Part shown: one piece after another, positions 52,889 to 59,962 of the stretch | How the letters are laid out: the number at the start of each line of letters is the position of its first letter | Position numbering within the stretch: the first letter of the stretch is position 1 | Assembly (NCBI RefSeq): GCF_024494655.1 | Contig: NZ_JANHDL010000011.1 | Location: 32,821 to 96,820, forward strand | Source: Halorubrum laminariae | Lineage (GTDB): Archaea; Halobacteriota; Halobacteria; Halobacteriales; Haloferacaceae | Reading direction: 5' to 3' | DNA length: 64,000 nt | Made by a program: the position numbers and the translations under genes | The notes under the pieces: model-generated | Told to the model about the DNA's origin: nothing | Seen by the model: only the letters and a program-made list of their open reading frames with translations | Database searches by the model: none

Positions 52889-53227
52889 TCACGTGACCTC
52901 GAACTCGGATTTCGGGATTTCACTCCAGAACCGCTCCCAGAGTTCGACCATCCCGGGGAACTCGATGGGGTCTGGGTCAGAGTCTGGGGCGACGTGCAGT
53001 TCGTGCCCTTTGGTGTCCTCGTGGGAGTTGTCGTACCGACGAATCGTCCCATCGTCAAGCGTGCGGGGCGGGTCCGGCTCCGTCGCACCGTAGTGGAGCT
53101 TGTAGGCCCATCCAGACGGGTACGCATTACGGTCCGTCCGCATACAGAACACACGGACGACAGTCCCATCAGGGTACTTCCGCCCCTCGTTCACGCCATC
53201 AAGGTCGTCGTCGGTCAGTGAGGCCAT
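52889..53227 (-). CDS. DUF6516-like small protein (putative toxin)
   Basis: A 112-residue beta-rich protein. GWAYKLHYGAT, IRRYDNSHEDTKGHELHVAPD and ELWERFWSEIP are the conserved blocks; the R-Y-D-N-x-H ... H-x-L-H centre is typical of DUF6516. The upstream region carries two dyads around a TATA box, suggesting tight autoregulation as in toxin-antitoxin units. The start was chosen as the ATG at 53227, two codons inside a GTG, because TATA spacing fits. Confidence 0.75.
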   Translation of the reverse strand: MASLTDDDLDGVNEGRKYPDGTVVRVFCMRTDRNAYPSGWAYKLHYGATEPDPPRTLDDGTIRRYDNSHEDTKGHELHVAPDSDPDPIEFPGMVELWERFWSEIPKSEFEVT

Positions 53228-53232
53228 CCTCA

Positions 53233-53284
53233 CCTATTGGTATACAGGCCAATAATGTATATCTATTGGTTGGAAGGACAATAG
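53233..53284 (-). promoter_or_regulatory. Promoter with two flanking operator dyads
   Basis: CCTATTGG (53233) with CCAATAATG (53249-53257) and CTATTG (53263) with CAATAG (53279-53284) form two similar dyads. The minus-strand TATA box (ATATACAT, about 53262-53255) sits between them, 28 bases before the ATG. Confidence 0.65.
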
Positions 53285-53341
53285 GCGGAGTATCCAACAA
53301 GGTGCATCGATTGGACTCACCCGTACAGACGCTGATATTCC

Positions 53342-53494
53342 TCACGGCCAGATCGTCGTCGAAAGACGCTCGATGCGATCAGCGATTACCTCGACTGTGT
53401 CTTTCTCCTCGAAACGACTCACGATATCCTGTAGTTCAATCGTGGTGTACTCGAGTTCTGAGCGAATGTACGAACTGTCGAATCGCGCCCTCAT
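53342..53494 (-). CDS. Short protein coupled to the large HTH regulator
   Basis: A 50-residue protein, MRARFDSSYIRSELEYTTIELQDIVSRFEEKDTVEVIADRIERLS, helical and charged. Its ATG overlaps the stop of the preceding 307-residue regulator by 4 bases. It may be a genuine small partner or the start of a gene cut short. No family recognised. Confidence 0.5.
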   Translation of the reverse strand: MRARFDSSYIRSELEYTTIELQDIVSRFEEKDTVEVIADRIERLSTTIWP

Positions 53495-54414
53495 GCTGAC
53501 ACCCCGTAGTCCGCAGCCAGTTCCTGGAACTCCTCCCACTCGGGAAGGCGAGACGACCGCTGCTCACCGCCGGTGTCGAGATATGTGAGCAAGTCCTCGA
53601 CGAGGTCGTCGACGCCGTACGTAACGGCCTGGGTACGCAGCTCGTCACGGTCGACGTCAACGTGGCTGAGCAAAAGCAGGCAGTATGACTGGGATCGCGC
53701 TCCCGAATCGATCACGAGCATGTGACAGCACACTGTCGCCGGAGAGAGGTCGTTCATCGTCTCCGAATAGAGGTAGTATCGTCGGTCGCGAGCCAGAAGT
53801 GGCAGGTCGTAGGTCTGGAACTGCTCTGGTCCCGTCGAACGGAAGTCCTCGGCGGTGATCTCGTCGGCAGTCTGTACGAGGAACTCGTCGAGTGACTCCC
53901 AGAGGATGGTGTAGGTGTCGGTGTGTTGTTCGACGGTCTGGCGATGGTCGTGGTGGGCGAGTTCCCGGGCCAGTGTACTCAACTGTTCGAATCCCTCATT
54001 CAGTACATAGGCGTCGTCGTCGGTTTTATAGACGATTCCTCGATGCTGGAGTGGATCGAGGGCACGATGGACGGTACTCCTGTGGACATCGGCCCGATGT
54101 GCGAGGTCCGTTGCGGCCCGCGGTGTCTCGAGATAGTAGAGGACGCGGAGCGTCGCACCCGACAACAGTTCGGGCCACTCGATGTGCGAATACTCCTGGG
54201 TGATCGCTGCGAGAATTTCGAGTGCCTTCGCGTCCGAAGGCCGGACCTGCTTTGTCTTTCCGTGTCGACGCGTCTCGACGAGCCCGGTCGCCTCGAGACG
54301 ATCGACGAGTTCGGACGTGTAGCTGGGACTGCGATCCAGCTGCGTCGCGAATTCGGAGACTGTCTGCTCACCGTGGAGGACGATAAGCGCGCGGATCTCG
54401 CCTTCAGTGAGCAT
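53491..54414 (-). CDS. Two-HTH transcriptional regulator
   Basis: A 307-residue protein. The first winged helix is at about 1-65 (GEIRALIVLHGEQTVSEFATQLDRSPSYTSELVDRLEATGLV), the second at about 80-150 (LRVLYYLETPRAATDLAHRADVHRSTVHRALDPLQHRGIV), and a C-terminal mixed domain of about 150 residues follows. Similar MarR/TrmB-like haloarchaeal proteins serve as regulators or antitoxins, with the C-terminal domain binding a partner or signal. It is coupled to a 50-residue protein downstream. Its promoter must lie in 54415-54480. Confidence 0.75.
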   Translation of the reverse strand: MLTEGEIRALIVLHGEQTVSEFATQLDRSPSYTSELVDRLEATGLVETRRHGKTKQVRPSDAKALEILAAITQEYSHIEWPELLSGATLRVLYYLETPRAATDLAHRADVHRSTVHRALDPLQHRGIVYKTDDDAYVLNEGFEQLSTLARELAHHDHRQTVEQHTDTYTILWESLDEFLVQTADEITAEDFRSTGPEQFQTYDLPLLARDRRYYLYSETMNDLSPATVCCHMLVIDSGARSQSYCLLLLSHVDVDRDELRTQAVTYGVDDLVEDLLTYLDTGGEQRSSRLPEWEEFQELAADYGVSA

Positions 54415-54541
54415 TCTGTTGCGTAGTTACGAATCGATATTTAAATAACTTCGATATCTCGCAACGGAATGGCCGTTAGCGACTATGTAATCCAATCACA
54501 CTGAAGCCAGTTCGAGACCTCCGGAGCCATAGTCCACACCC

Positions 54542-54583
54542 TTAACCAACGCTCCGGGCCAATCCAGGCGTAGTGTTAGTTAA
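54542..54583. repeat. Module-boundary inverted repeat, copy 5
   Basis: TTAACCAACG and TGTTAGTTAA (two mismatches between arms), 22 bases between. It lies between the two-HTH regulator and the duplicated zinc-finger fragment. Confidence 0.72.
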
Positions 54584-54700
54584 CAGCGTCGCAATCATCG
54601 ATTTTCGTGATCCGTCCCCGGACTGGCGCTGACCGACCTAAGCTGTTTATCGGCGTCCCCAGAACGCGTCGCGCTCTGGTGGGCGAACGAAAAATCGGCT

Positions 54701-55108
54701 TCCATCGGGGCTGGCAGGCCGCCAGAGACGCGGAGGACGACTGATGCAACAGCCGCTCGCTGGGTGTGCCTTCTGCGATGTACGCCCCGGATCAGAGATG
54801 GGCGAGGCGCATACGTGGGGGGAAGACGAGCGGGTGACGCACCCGATCTGCGTCGACTGTGCGCTCCAGGCGAAAGCGCATCCCGACGAGCGTAATCACC
54901 ACGCTTGCGACGGCTGTAGGCTCGTCGCCGGCGCGTCGCGCCGGCTTCCAGCGGAACCTCCGGTCCCGCCCAGCTGACGCGCTTCCGCGTCGAACTCGGC
55001 CATCTCGAAGGGCCGTTACACCTGTGCGAGCGCTGTAGCCCGGGCGGGCTCGCGACGTACTGGACGCGCGACCTCGAGAAGCACCTCGTCGCGACGCCCG
55101 CGGAGTGA
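54701..55108 (+). pseudogene. Broken duplicate of the zinc-finger gene
   Basis: 54701-54755 nearly repeats 49093-49149 (the end of one gene and the start of the zinc-finger gene). The zinc-finger frame reads MQQPLAGCAFCDVRPG to HHACDGCRLVAGASR, then enters a GC-rich palindromic insert (GCCGGCGCGTCGCGCCGGC) and stops at 54977. The rest, LTRFRVELGHLEGPLHLCERC to HLVATPAE, continues in another frame to 55108. It is a duplicate disabled by an insertion. Confidence 0.8.
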
Positions 55109-55203
55109 ACGATAAAGGGCACACTAGCCTTCAGTGATATACCCCACGCATCTAGTAAACAACATCCCAAACAACTATCTTCCAACAGTCCCAACAGTAG
55201 CTT

Positions 55204-55563
55204 ATGTCGAGTGGTGCCATCGATATCGACGAGTTCGAAAATGCGGACACCGACGAATTCGAGAAGCGGAACGACACCGAACGTATTGTGCTGTTCCTCA
55301 ACGAACACGACGACCGTGCGTGGAAGGCGGCAACGATCGCTGAGCGACTCGGGTTAGATACGGACGGTGCCAGTGCGATTCTCTCGCGATTGAAGGAACG
55401 TGGTCTCGTGCGGCACAAGCGTCCGTACTGGGCGATTACGGACGACGAGGAACGGCTCCAATCTGCCTACCGGCTCCATCGACACCACGAAACTGCGGAC
55501 GAACAGTACGGTGAGGAGTCCCTCGAGGACCTCGAGACCGAGGAGATGGAGGACGTGCAGTGA
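55204..55563 (+). CDS. Winged-helix antitoxin of a MazF-like toxin
   Basis: A 119-residue protein. An acidic N-terminus is followed by ERIVLFLNEHDDRAWKAATIAERLGLDTDGASAILSRLKERGLVRHKRPYW, a winged helix, and an acidic tail (EESLEDLETEEMEDVQ). It overlaps the toxin start by 4 bases. Two direct CCAACAGT repeats at 55182 and 55191 precede it and may be its operator. A winged helix as partner of MazF/PemK is a common archaeal arrangement. Confidence 0.83.
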   Translation: MSSGAIDIDEFENADTDEFEKRNDTERIVLFLNEHDDRAWKAATIAERLGLDTDGASAILSRLKERGLVRHKRPYWAITDDEERLQSAYRLHRHHETADEQYGEESLEDLETEEMEDVQ

Positions 55564-55901
55564 CTACCTTCGAAGACCTGGACCGTGGTGATATCATCTG
55601 GGCGAGTGATCCACTTTCGGAGAAAGGTCGTCCGATGCTCGTTCTAGGCAGCCCAGAGTTCCCGAACCACGGCATCCAACTCATTACGGTCCTTATCTCC
55701 ACGAAAACCTATCACGAGGAGGCACTCACGCTTCGAGATGAGGACTACGAGGGCGAGCCACTCGGAGACCGAAGCCATGTCCTCCCATGGTCGCTTGCGA
55801 CACTCAACAGTCCTGCAGACGTCGACCACTATCTGACATCGCTCGTCGACGACCGCACCGAGGATATAGCGAGCCAGTTAATCGACTACATCTCTTCTTA
55901 G
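55560..55901 (+). CDS. MazF/PemK-like toxin
   Basis: A 113-residue protein with a GTG start. FEDLDRGDIIWASDPLSEKGRPMLVLG is the opening beta-barrel signature of PemK/MazF (R-G-D-I-x-W ... G-x-R-P), GIQLITVLISTKTY and SHVLPWSLATLNSPADVD follow. It is expected to be an mRNA interferase held in check by the adjacent winged-helix protein. Confidence 0.85.
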   Translation: MTTFEDLDRGDIIWASDPLSEKGRPMLVLGSPEFPNHGIQLITVLISTKTYHEEALTLRDEDYEGEPLGDRSHVLPWSLATLNSPADVDHYLTSLVDDRTEDIASQLIDYISS

Positions 55902-56071
55902 ACGGCCTTGGCTGCTGCCAATAGCGACACCGAGGTGTCAACGTGCGGCTCCACGCTGTCCGCTGTTTTCCGATGGGCTACCCACGTCTTGGATGTCCGG
56001 CAGTCACGATACAGGCGGAGTGACCCAAACACTCTTTACTGTTTCGCTGTAATCTGTAATCAAGAACGCCC

Positions 56072-56692
56072 GTGTCACGCACTTCACATCGCGCCGACGG
56101 CGACATCGTCCAGGACTTCCTCTCGGTCGCGGACCTCCTCGAGGAGCCACAGCTCGCCCAGCTGTACGCCTACCTCGCCCGGGAGGGGGAAGCGACCGTC
56201 CAGGACGTGATGGACGACCTCACGCTCGCACAGGGGACCGCCTACAGCTACGTCAATCGGCTCGTCGACGCCGGCGTCGTCGATGTCACCGACGACGAAC
56301 AGCCCCGTCGGTACGCCGCCCGCGAAATCGACTTGACGGTGACGGCGGCCGCGGGCGACCGCGAGTACACGATCACGCCGGCGCTGATCGACGCCGTCGG
56401 CCGCCGCGAGACGGACGCTGACATCGACACCTACATCGACCGGCACGGCGTCGCCGGCCTCGCGACGGCGCTCACCTACGCGGTCGCTCGCGAACGCGGT
56501 GAGGTGACCCACCGGCTGATGGCCGAGGACCTCGACATCTCCCCGCTAGCCGCGGAGATGATCCTCCAGGCGCTCCGGCCCGTCGTCCACGAGCACTACG
56601 ACATCGAAGAGGCGGGGGCGTCGCTCGAGCAAATGGACATCGACGACGGTGACGCGATGACCGTCGACACCGCTGACAGCGACAACCGATAA
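56072..56692 (+). CDS. Winged-helix regulator upstream of a Doc toxin
   Basis: A 206-residue protein with a GTG start. EPQLAQLYAYLAREGEATVQDVMDDLTLAQGTAYSYVNRLVDAGVVDVTDDEQPRRYAA is a TrmB/MarR-like winged helix; the middle is beta-rich (IDLTVTAAAGDREYTITPALIDAVG), and a helical end with EDLDISPLAAEMILQALRPVV follows. It precedes a Doc/Fic gene by 84 bases and is likely its repressor or antitoxin. Confidence 0.77.
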   Translation: MSRTSHRADGDIVQDFLSVADLLEEPQLAQLYAYLAREGEATVQDVMDDLTLAQGTAYSYVNRLVDAGVVDVTDDEQPRRYAAREIDLTVTAAAGDREYTITPALIDAVGRRETDADIDTYIDRHGVAGLATALTYAVARERGEVTHRLMAEDLDISPLAAEMILQALRPVVHEHYDIEEAGASLEQMDIDDGDAMTVDTADSDNR

Positions 56693-56776
56693 CTCGGCCA
56701 CCTAAGTGGTCTATGAGGAGACCCGGACCGCGACTGGTGAGAAACGGTTAACGGGCGGTGTGAGAAAGTCGGATGC

Positions 56777-57175
56777 GTGACTGACGATCTCGCGTATCCC
56801 TCTGTCGAACTTATTCTGGATCTCCACGAACAGATCGTGGCGGAAGGCGACACCACGGAACCAGGAGTTAGATCAGAGGACGCGATTGCCTCCGCGTTGC
56901 AGTATATCTCGGAGGGGTTCTTCGGGGAGGTACCTGAGACGATCCATGACAAAGCGGTCCACCTGATGCGACTGCTCGTTGCGGAGCATCCGTTCGTCGA
57001 CGGGAACAAACGAACAGCGCTCCGAACGGTGGTCGTTTTCTATATGCTGAACGGGTACACGTTCGACTACGGTGATGAAATTCGAGCCCTCTTGCACCGC
57101 TTCGCAACCGACGAAGCCGCGGTCGACACAGAGACTTCAGTCATCTACTTCCGGGCGTGTGCTCGTCACAACTGA
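56777..57175 (+). CDS. Doc/Fic-family toxin (death-on-curing)
   Basis: A 132-residue protein (GTG start). The Fic core is HPFVDGNKRTALRTVVVFYMLNGY (about 74-97), matching H-x-F-x-D/E-G-N-K-R. Short length and IHDKAVHLMRLLVAEHPF match the Doc subfamily, which phosphorylates EF-Tu; archaeal targets are not known. It is flanked by a winged-helix gene before and a 56-residue acidic protein after. Confidence 0.87.
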   Translation: MTDDLAYPSVELILDLHEQIVAEGDTTEPGVRSEDAIASALQYISEGFFGEVPETIHDKAVHLMRLLVAEHPFVDGNKRTALRTVVVFYMLNGYTFDYGDEIRALLHRFATDEAAVDTETSVIYFRACARHN

Positions 57176-57208
57176 TAAAGGGACACACAGAGTATGTTCA
57201 ACAGAACA

Positions 57209-57379
57209 ATGGCGTCCAGCACCAATTCCTCGACGGCGGTCGACGACGAAGTCCGCCAGCTCTACGAGCGGTATCAGGCCGCCGAGAGTGACGCCGAACG
57301 TCGCGAGATCGCCCTTGAGATGGGGAAACTCGACGGACGCCGCCACGCGGAGATCTACGCAGCACTCGAAGACGAGTGA
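57209..57379 (+). CDS. Small helical protein after the Doc toxin
   Basis: A 56-residue protein, VDDEVRQLYERYQAAESDAERREIALEMGKLDGRRHAEIYAALEDE, one or two amphipathic helices. It starts 33 bases after the Doc stop (an upstream ATG at 57194 is also possible). It could be the true antitoxin or an accessory of the unit. No family recognised. Confidence 0.55.
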   Translation: MASSTNSSTAVDDEVRQLYERYQAAESDAERREIALEMGKLDGRRHAEIYAALEDE

Positions 57380-57466
57380 ACGGTCCTTCTTTCAGGGTGC
57401 CGTCTGCGAAGTCGGTCGACACTAGCGAGTAGCTAATGTTCGATCTCAGGTTGTCACCATCTGGGT

Positions 57467-57727
57467 TCATTCGCCCTCAAGGTCGCGAGCATCGAGCTCG
57501 CCAGCAAGATACTGCTCTCCTTGGCGAGTGATATCGTAGACGCCGTTGCCAAGGTGGATGAGGAGGCCATAGATGACCAGCGTCTTGCAGCGGGCGTTGA
57601 TGTGTTGCCGGGAGAACCGCACGCGGTCGCTGTCTGCCATTTCCTTCGGCGTGTCGGGTCCGTCGTCAGTAAGATGCTCTAGAATGCGGTCATCGGCGCG
57701 AGACATCCAGTCGGCGTCAAAGCTCAT
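57467..57727 (-). CDS. PhiH1-repressor-like winged-helix protein
   Basis: An 86-residue protein. DRILEHLTDDGPDTPKEMADSDRVRFSRQHINARCKTLVIYGLLIHLGNGVYDITRQGEQYLAGELD is a short winged helix of the haloarchaeal phage PhiH1-repressor type, with the wing G-N-G-V-Y and the final T-x-x-G-x-x-Y-L helix. A small DNA-binding regulator found on many haloarchaeal plasmids and proviruses. Confidence 0.82.
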   Translation of the reverse strand: MSFDADWMSRADDRILEHLTDDGPDTPKEMADSDRVRFSRQHINARCKTLVIYGLLIHLGNGVYDITRQGEQYLAGELDARDLEGE

Positions 57728-57737
57728 AATCGCTTGT

Positions 57738-57989
57738 GGTTGCGCCGACGCTATCCCAAACGCGCTAAGTCAATTAGTTGAGATCATCGAGACACTGGAA
57801 GCGTGTGGACTCGAGGACGACACGTATCAGCTCCACGATTACGTCGACCCTGATGCGCTCGAACAGGTGATCGCCTCCGCCGATGAGACCATCACTGTTC
57901 AGTTCACCGTCGAGGGGATTCCGCTCGATGTCTCACCGGAGGGCGTGGACGTCATCGTCGAGGACGAGTCCGACGCTGTCACCGAATAA
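57738..57989 (+). pseudogene. HalOD1-like domain fragment, 5' truncated
   Basis: In one frame the sequence reads NALSQLVEIIETLEACGLEDDTYQLHDYVDPDALEQVIAS and then ITVQFTVEGIPLDVSPEGVDVIVE to a stop at 57989. The YVDPDALEQ block followed by a beta pair is the halobacterial output domain HalOD1. No start codon lies near the beginning of homology, and the frame upstream is an antisense shadow, so it is probably a fragment. A PAS kinase lies 2 kb away. Confidence 0.62.
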
Positions 57990-58017
57990 CGACTGGAACA
58001 GGGGAGATATCGATTGT

Positions 58018-58302
58018 TCTCGAAAGCCCTCAGCCGCTCGACATCCCGCGACCGCGCGAGACAAAGTCTCGCTAGCCCTGGTTCGCTCCGCTCACGAGAA
58101 CGCCGCTTCGCGCCTCGTCCCAGCGGTGCTTGCGGGGTCGAAGGACGTTCACGGCACTTCGCACCGTGAGCTCGGGAGACGCCGTCTCCCGGTGACCGAG
58201 TCGGCCTCGCCTGTTCTGCGTCCGCCAGGCCTATCGATGGTCCACCGAGCGACGGTGTCAGCTGGACAGGTGTGTCCGTGACGGCCCGCCCCGCTCGCCG
58301 CG
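58018..58302. repeat. Composite GC-rich repeat, copy B
   Basis: Starts with the same 36-bp block as 41995 (TCTCGAAAGCCCTCAGCC) and ends with GCCCGCCCCGCTCGCCGCG, as copy A does at 42161. Between them are extra hairpins, including GGGAGACGCCGTCTCCC at about 58174, also seen at about 51186. The gap 57990-58514 holds no gene. Confidence 0.65.
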
Positions 58303-58355
58303 ACTATCTGACGAGATCTCGGCGAGTCGAAAATTAGCTGAATGCAGGCGCTAAG

Positions 58356-58416
58356 CCCCCTCCCTCAAGGAGCACCGCAGTCCGCGCCAGCGGACAAGGA
58401 GCGCAGTAGGGAGGGG
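58356..58416. repeat. TnpB-type hairpin end, upstream copy
   Basis: CCCCTCCCTCAAGGAGC ... GCGCAGTAGGGAGGGG folds into a long stem and resembles the hairpin at the 3' end of the tnpB gene (59874). It is either the left end of the element or a solo right end of an earlier one. Confidence 0.55.
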
Positions 58417-58514
58417 ATACAGCGCCGTCATCATCTTTCGCACACTGTTCTATTCCCGGCCCACAGGCCCACGAACCGATACGTTTATGTTAAAACAATG
58501 TCTAAACAGTAGTG

Positions 58515-58655
58515 ATGGATAGACACGAAATCGAAGGCCACGAAGTCATTGAGGGCGAGGTGAAAGCCACCGGCAACGGCGCACACGTCCTCGTTCCAAA
58601 AGACTGGCGTGGCGCAGACGTGAAAATCGTCCGAACATCAGACCCAACCGAGTAA
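58515..58655 (+). CDS. DUF2080-type small protein preceding tnpB
   Basis: A 46-residue protein: MDRHEIEGHEVIEGEVKATG, then GAHVLVPKDWRGADVKIVRTSD. The beta-hairpin with V-L-V-P-K-x-W matches the transposon-encoded DUF2080 family that accompanies IS200/IS605-type tnpB genes in archaea. It is an AbrB-like fold that may bind DNA. Its stop is 3 bases before the tnpB ATG. Confidence 0.78.
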   Translation: MDRHEIEGHEVIEGEVKATGNGAHVLVPKDWRGADVKIVRTSDPTE

Positions 58656-58658
58656 TCA

Positions 58659-59918
58659 ATGCACTACACCTACAGGTTCCGGCTCAAGCCAACCGCCCAA
58701 CAGCGTGAGTTGTTGGACTATCACCGAGACACCTGTAGGCAACTCTACAACCACGCTCTCAGGGAGTTTAACAAGATCCCCGACTCGACAGGGACACTCA
58801 ACCAACGAGTGCGGCAGGTCCGCGATCAACTCACCGACCTCAAAAGCTGGTGGGACGAACTGAATGACCTGTACTCAACGGTTGCACAGGCCGCTGTCAT
58901 GCGGATCGAAGACAGTATCAAGGCACTCTCTGAACTGAAAGAACAGGGCTACAACGTCGGGAGTCTCAACTGGAAAGCGCCCGGAGAGTTCCGCAGTTTC
59001 ACCTACGTCCAGTCTGGCTTCGAGTTCGACAAGAAGAACGGTCAGACTGTACTCTCGTTGTCGAAACTCGCGGATATTCCCATTGAGTGCCACCAAGACA
59101 TTCCTGACGATGAAACGGTCAAAGAAGTCACGCTCAAGAAAGAGCCAACTGGTGAGTGGTACGCCTCCTTCGCCGTTGACGACAAAGCGGAACCGCCCAA
59201 ACCGTCGCTAGAAGATGTTGACAACGACGACATGGTGGGCATCGACGTGGGTATTCTGAAGTATGCTCACGACACTGACGGCACGGCAGTTGGTTCATTC
59301 GACCTCTCGGAAGAACGTGACCGGCTCGAACGGGAGCAACGGACCCTCTCGCGCAAAGAGCATAGGTCGAACAACTGGCAGAAGCAACGCCAGCGTGTTG
59401 CTGAGTGTCATCAACAAATCAAGCGCAAGCGGCGTGACTTCCTGCACAAGCTCTCGGCATACTACGCTCAGGAGTACGACCTAGTGGCCGTCGAAGACCT
59501 CGATGTGAAAGTGATGCTGGAATCGCCACGCAACAGCCGCAACACAGCGTCGGCGGCGTGGAACACCTTTACCGATCTGCTCGAATACAAGTGCAAACGC
59601 GAAGGCACGCACTTCGTGGAAGTCGAGCCGGCTGGAACGACCAAAGAGTGTGCGTCCTGTGGCGTCGAAACGGACAAACCGCTGTGGGTGCGTGAACACT
59701 CCTGTCCTGCCTGTGGGTTCGAAGCCGACAGAGATGCAAACGCGGCGTGGAATATCCTTTCTCGCGGACTCTCGCAACTAGGAGTGGGTCACTCCGAAGG
59801 AATGCCTGTGAAGACTGCGCTCCCTACGGGAACTGCGGTTGTTCCTGCAAAGCGCGTCGTTGAACCAGGAAGCCCCTGCCTCAAGGAGCCGCCGAAGGCG
59901 GCGAGTAGGCAGGGGTAG
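58659..59918 (+). CDS. tnpB: TnpB RNA-guided nuclease (IS1341-type)
   Basis: A 419-residue TnpB. The RuvC residues are complete: MVGIDVGILKY (Asp near 195), LVAVEDLDVKV (Glu near 279) and EADRDANAAWNIL (Asp near 358). The zinc ribbon is CASCGVE with CPACGFE (about 331-352). The N-terminus (MHYTYRFRLKPTAQQRELLDYHRDTCRQLYNHAL) is the usual wedge/HTH entry. There is no tnpA nearby, so it is a stand-alone IS1341-like unit. Known TnpBs use a guide RNA from the element's 3' end to cut DNA; the hairpin at 59874-59917 fits that. Confidence 0.92.
   Translation: MHYTYRFRLKPTAQQRELLDYHRDTCRQLYNHALREFNKIPDSTGTLNQRVRQVRDQLTDLKSWWDELNDLYSTVAQAAVMRIEDSIKALSELKEQGYNVGSLNWKAPGEFRSFTYVQSGFEFDKKNGQTVLSLSKLADIPIECHQDIPDDETVKEVTLKKEPTGEWYASFAVDDKAEPPKPSLEDVDNDDMVGIDVGILKYAHDTDGTAVGSFDLSEERDRLEREQRTLSRKEHRSNNWQKQRQRVAECHQQIKRKRRDFLHKLSAYYAQEYDLVAVEDLDVKVMLESPRNSRNTASAAWNTFTDLLEYKCKREGTHFVEVEPAGTTKECASCGVETDKPLWVREHSCPACGFEADRDANAAWNILSRGLSQLGVGHSEGMPVKTALPTGTAVVPAKRVVEPGSPCLKEPPKAASRQG
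59874..59917 (+). ncRNA. 3' hairpin / putative omega-RNA scaffold of TnpB
   Basis: CCCCTGCC and GGCAGGGG form the outer stem, and GCCGCC with GGCGGC the inner one. The hairpin overlaps the last codons of tnpB and ends at its stop, as expected of IS200/IS605-type right ends and their guide RNAs. The guide would be the bases after about 59918. Confidence 0.6.
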
Positions 59919-59962
59919 TTCACTAACCAGAATTTATACGATTTGGGGCTACAGAGACCGAT

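Noticed and set aside
24252..54583. Reading the five inverted repeats as integron attC sites
   Set aside because: The arms resemble the attC core only loosely: GTTGGTT does not fit GTTRRRY. The 21-22 base spacer is also much shorter than usual attC sites, and no integron integrase is visible. A recombination role is kept only as a hypothesis.
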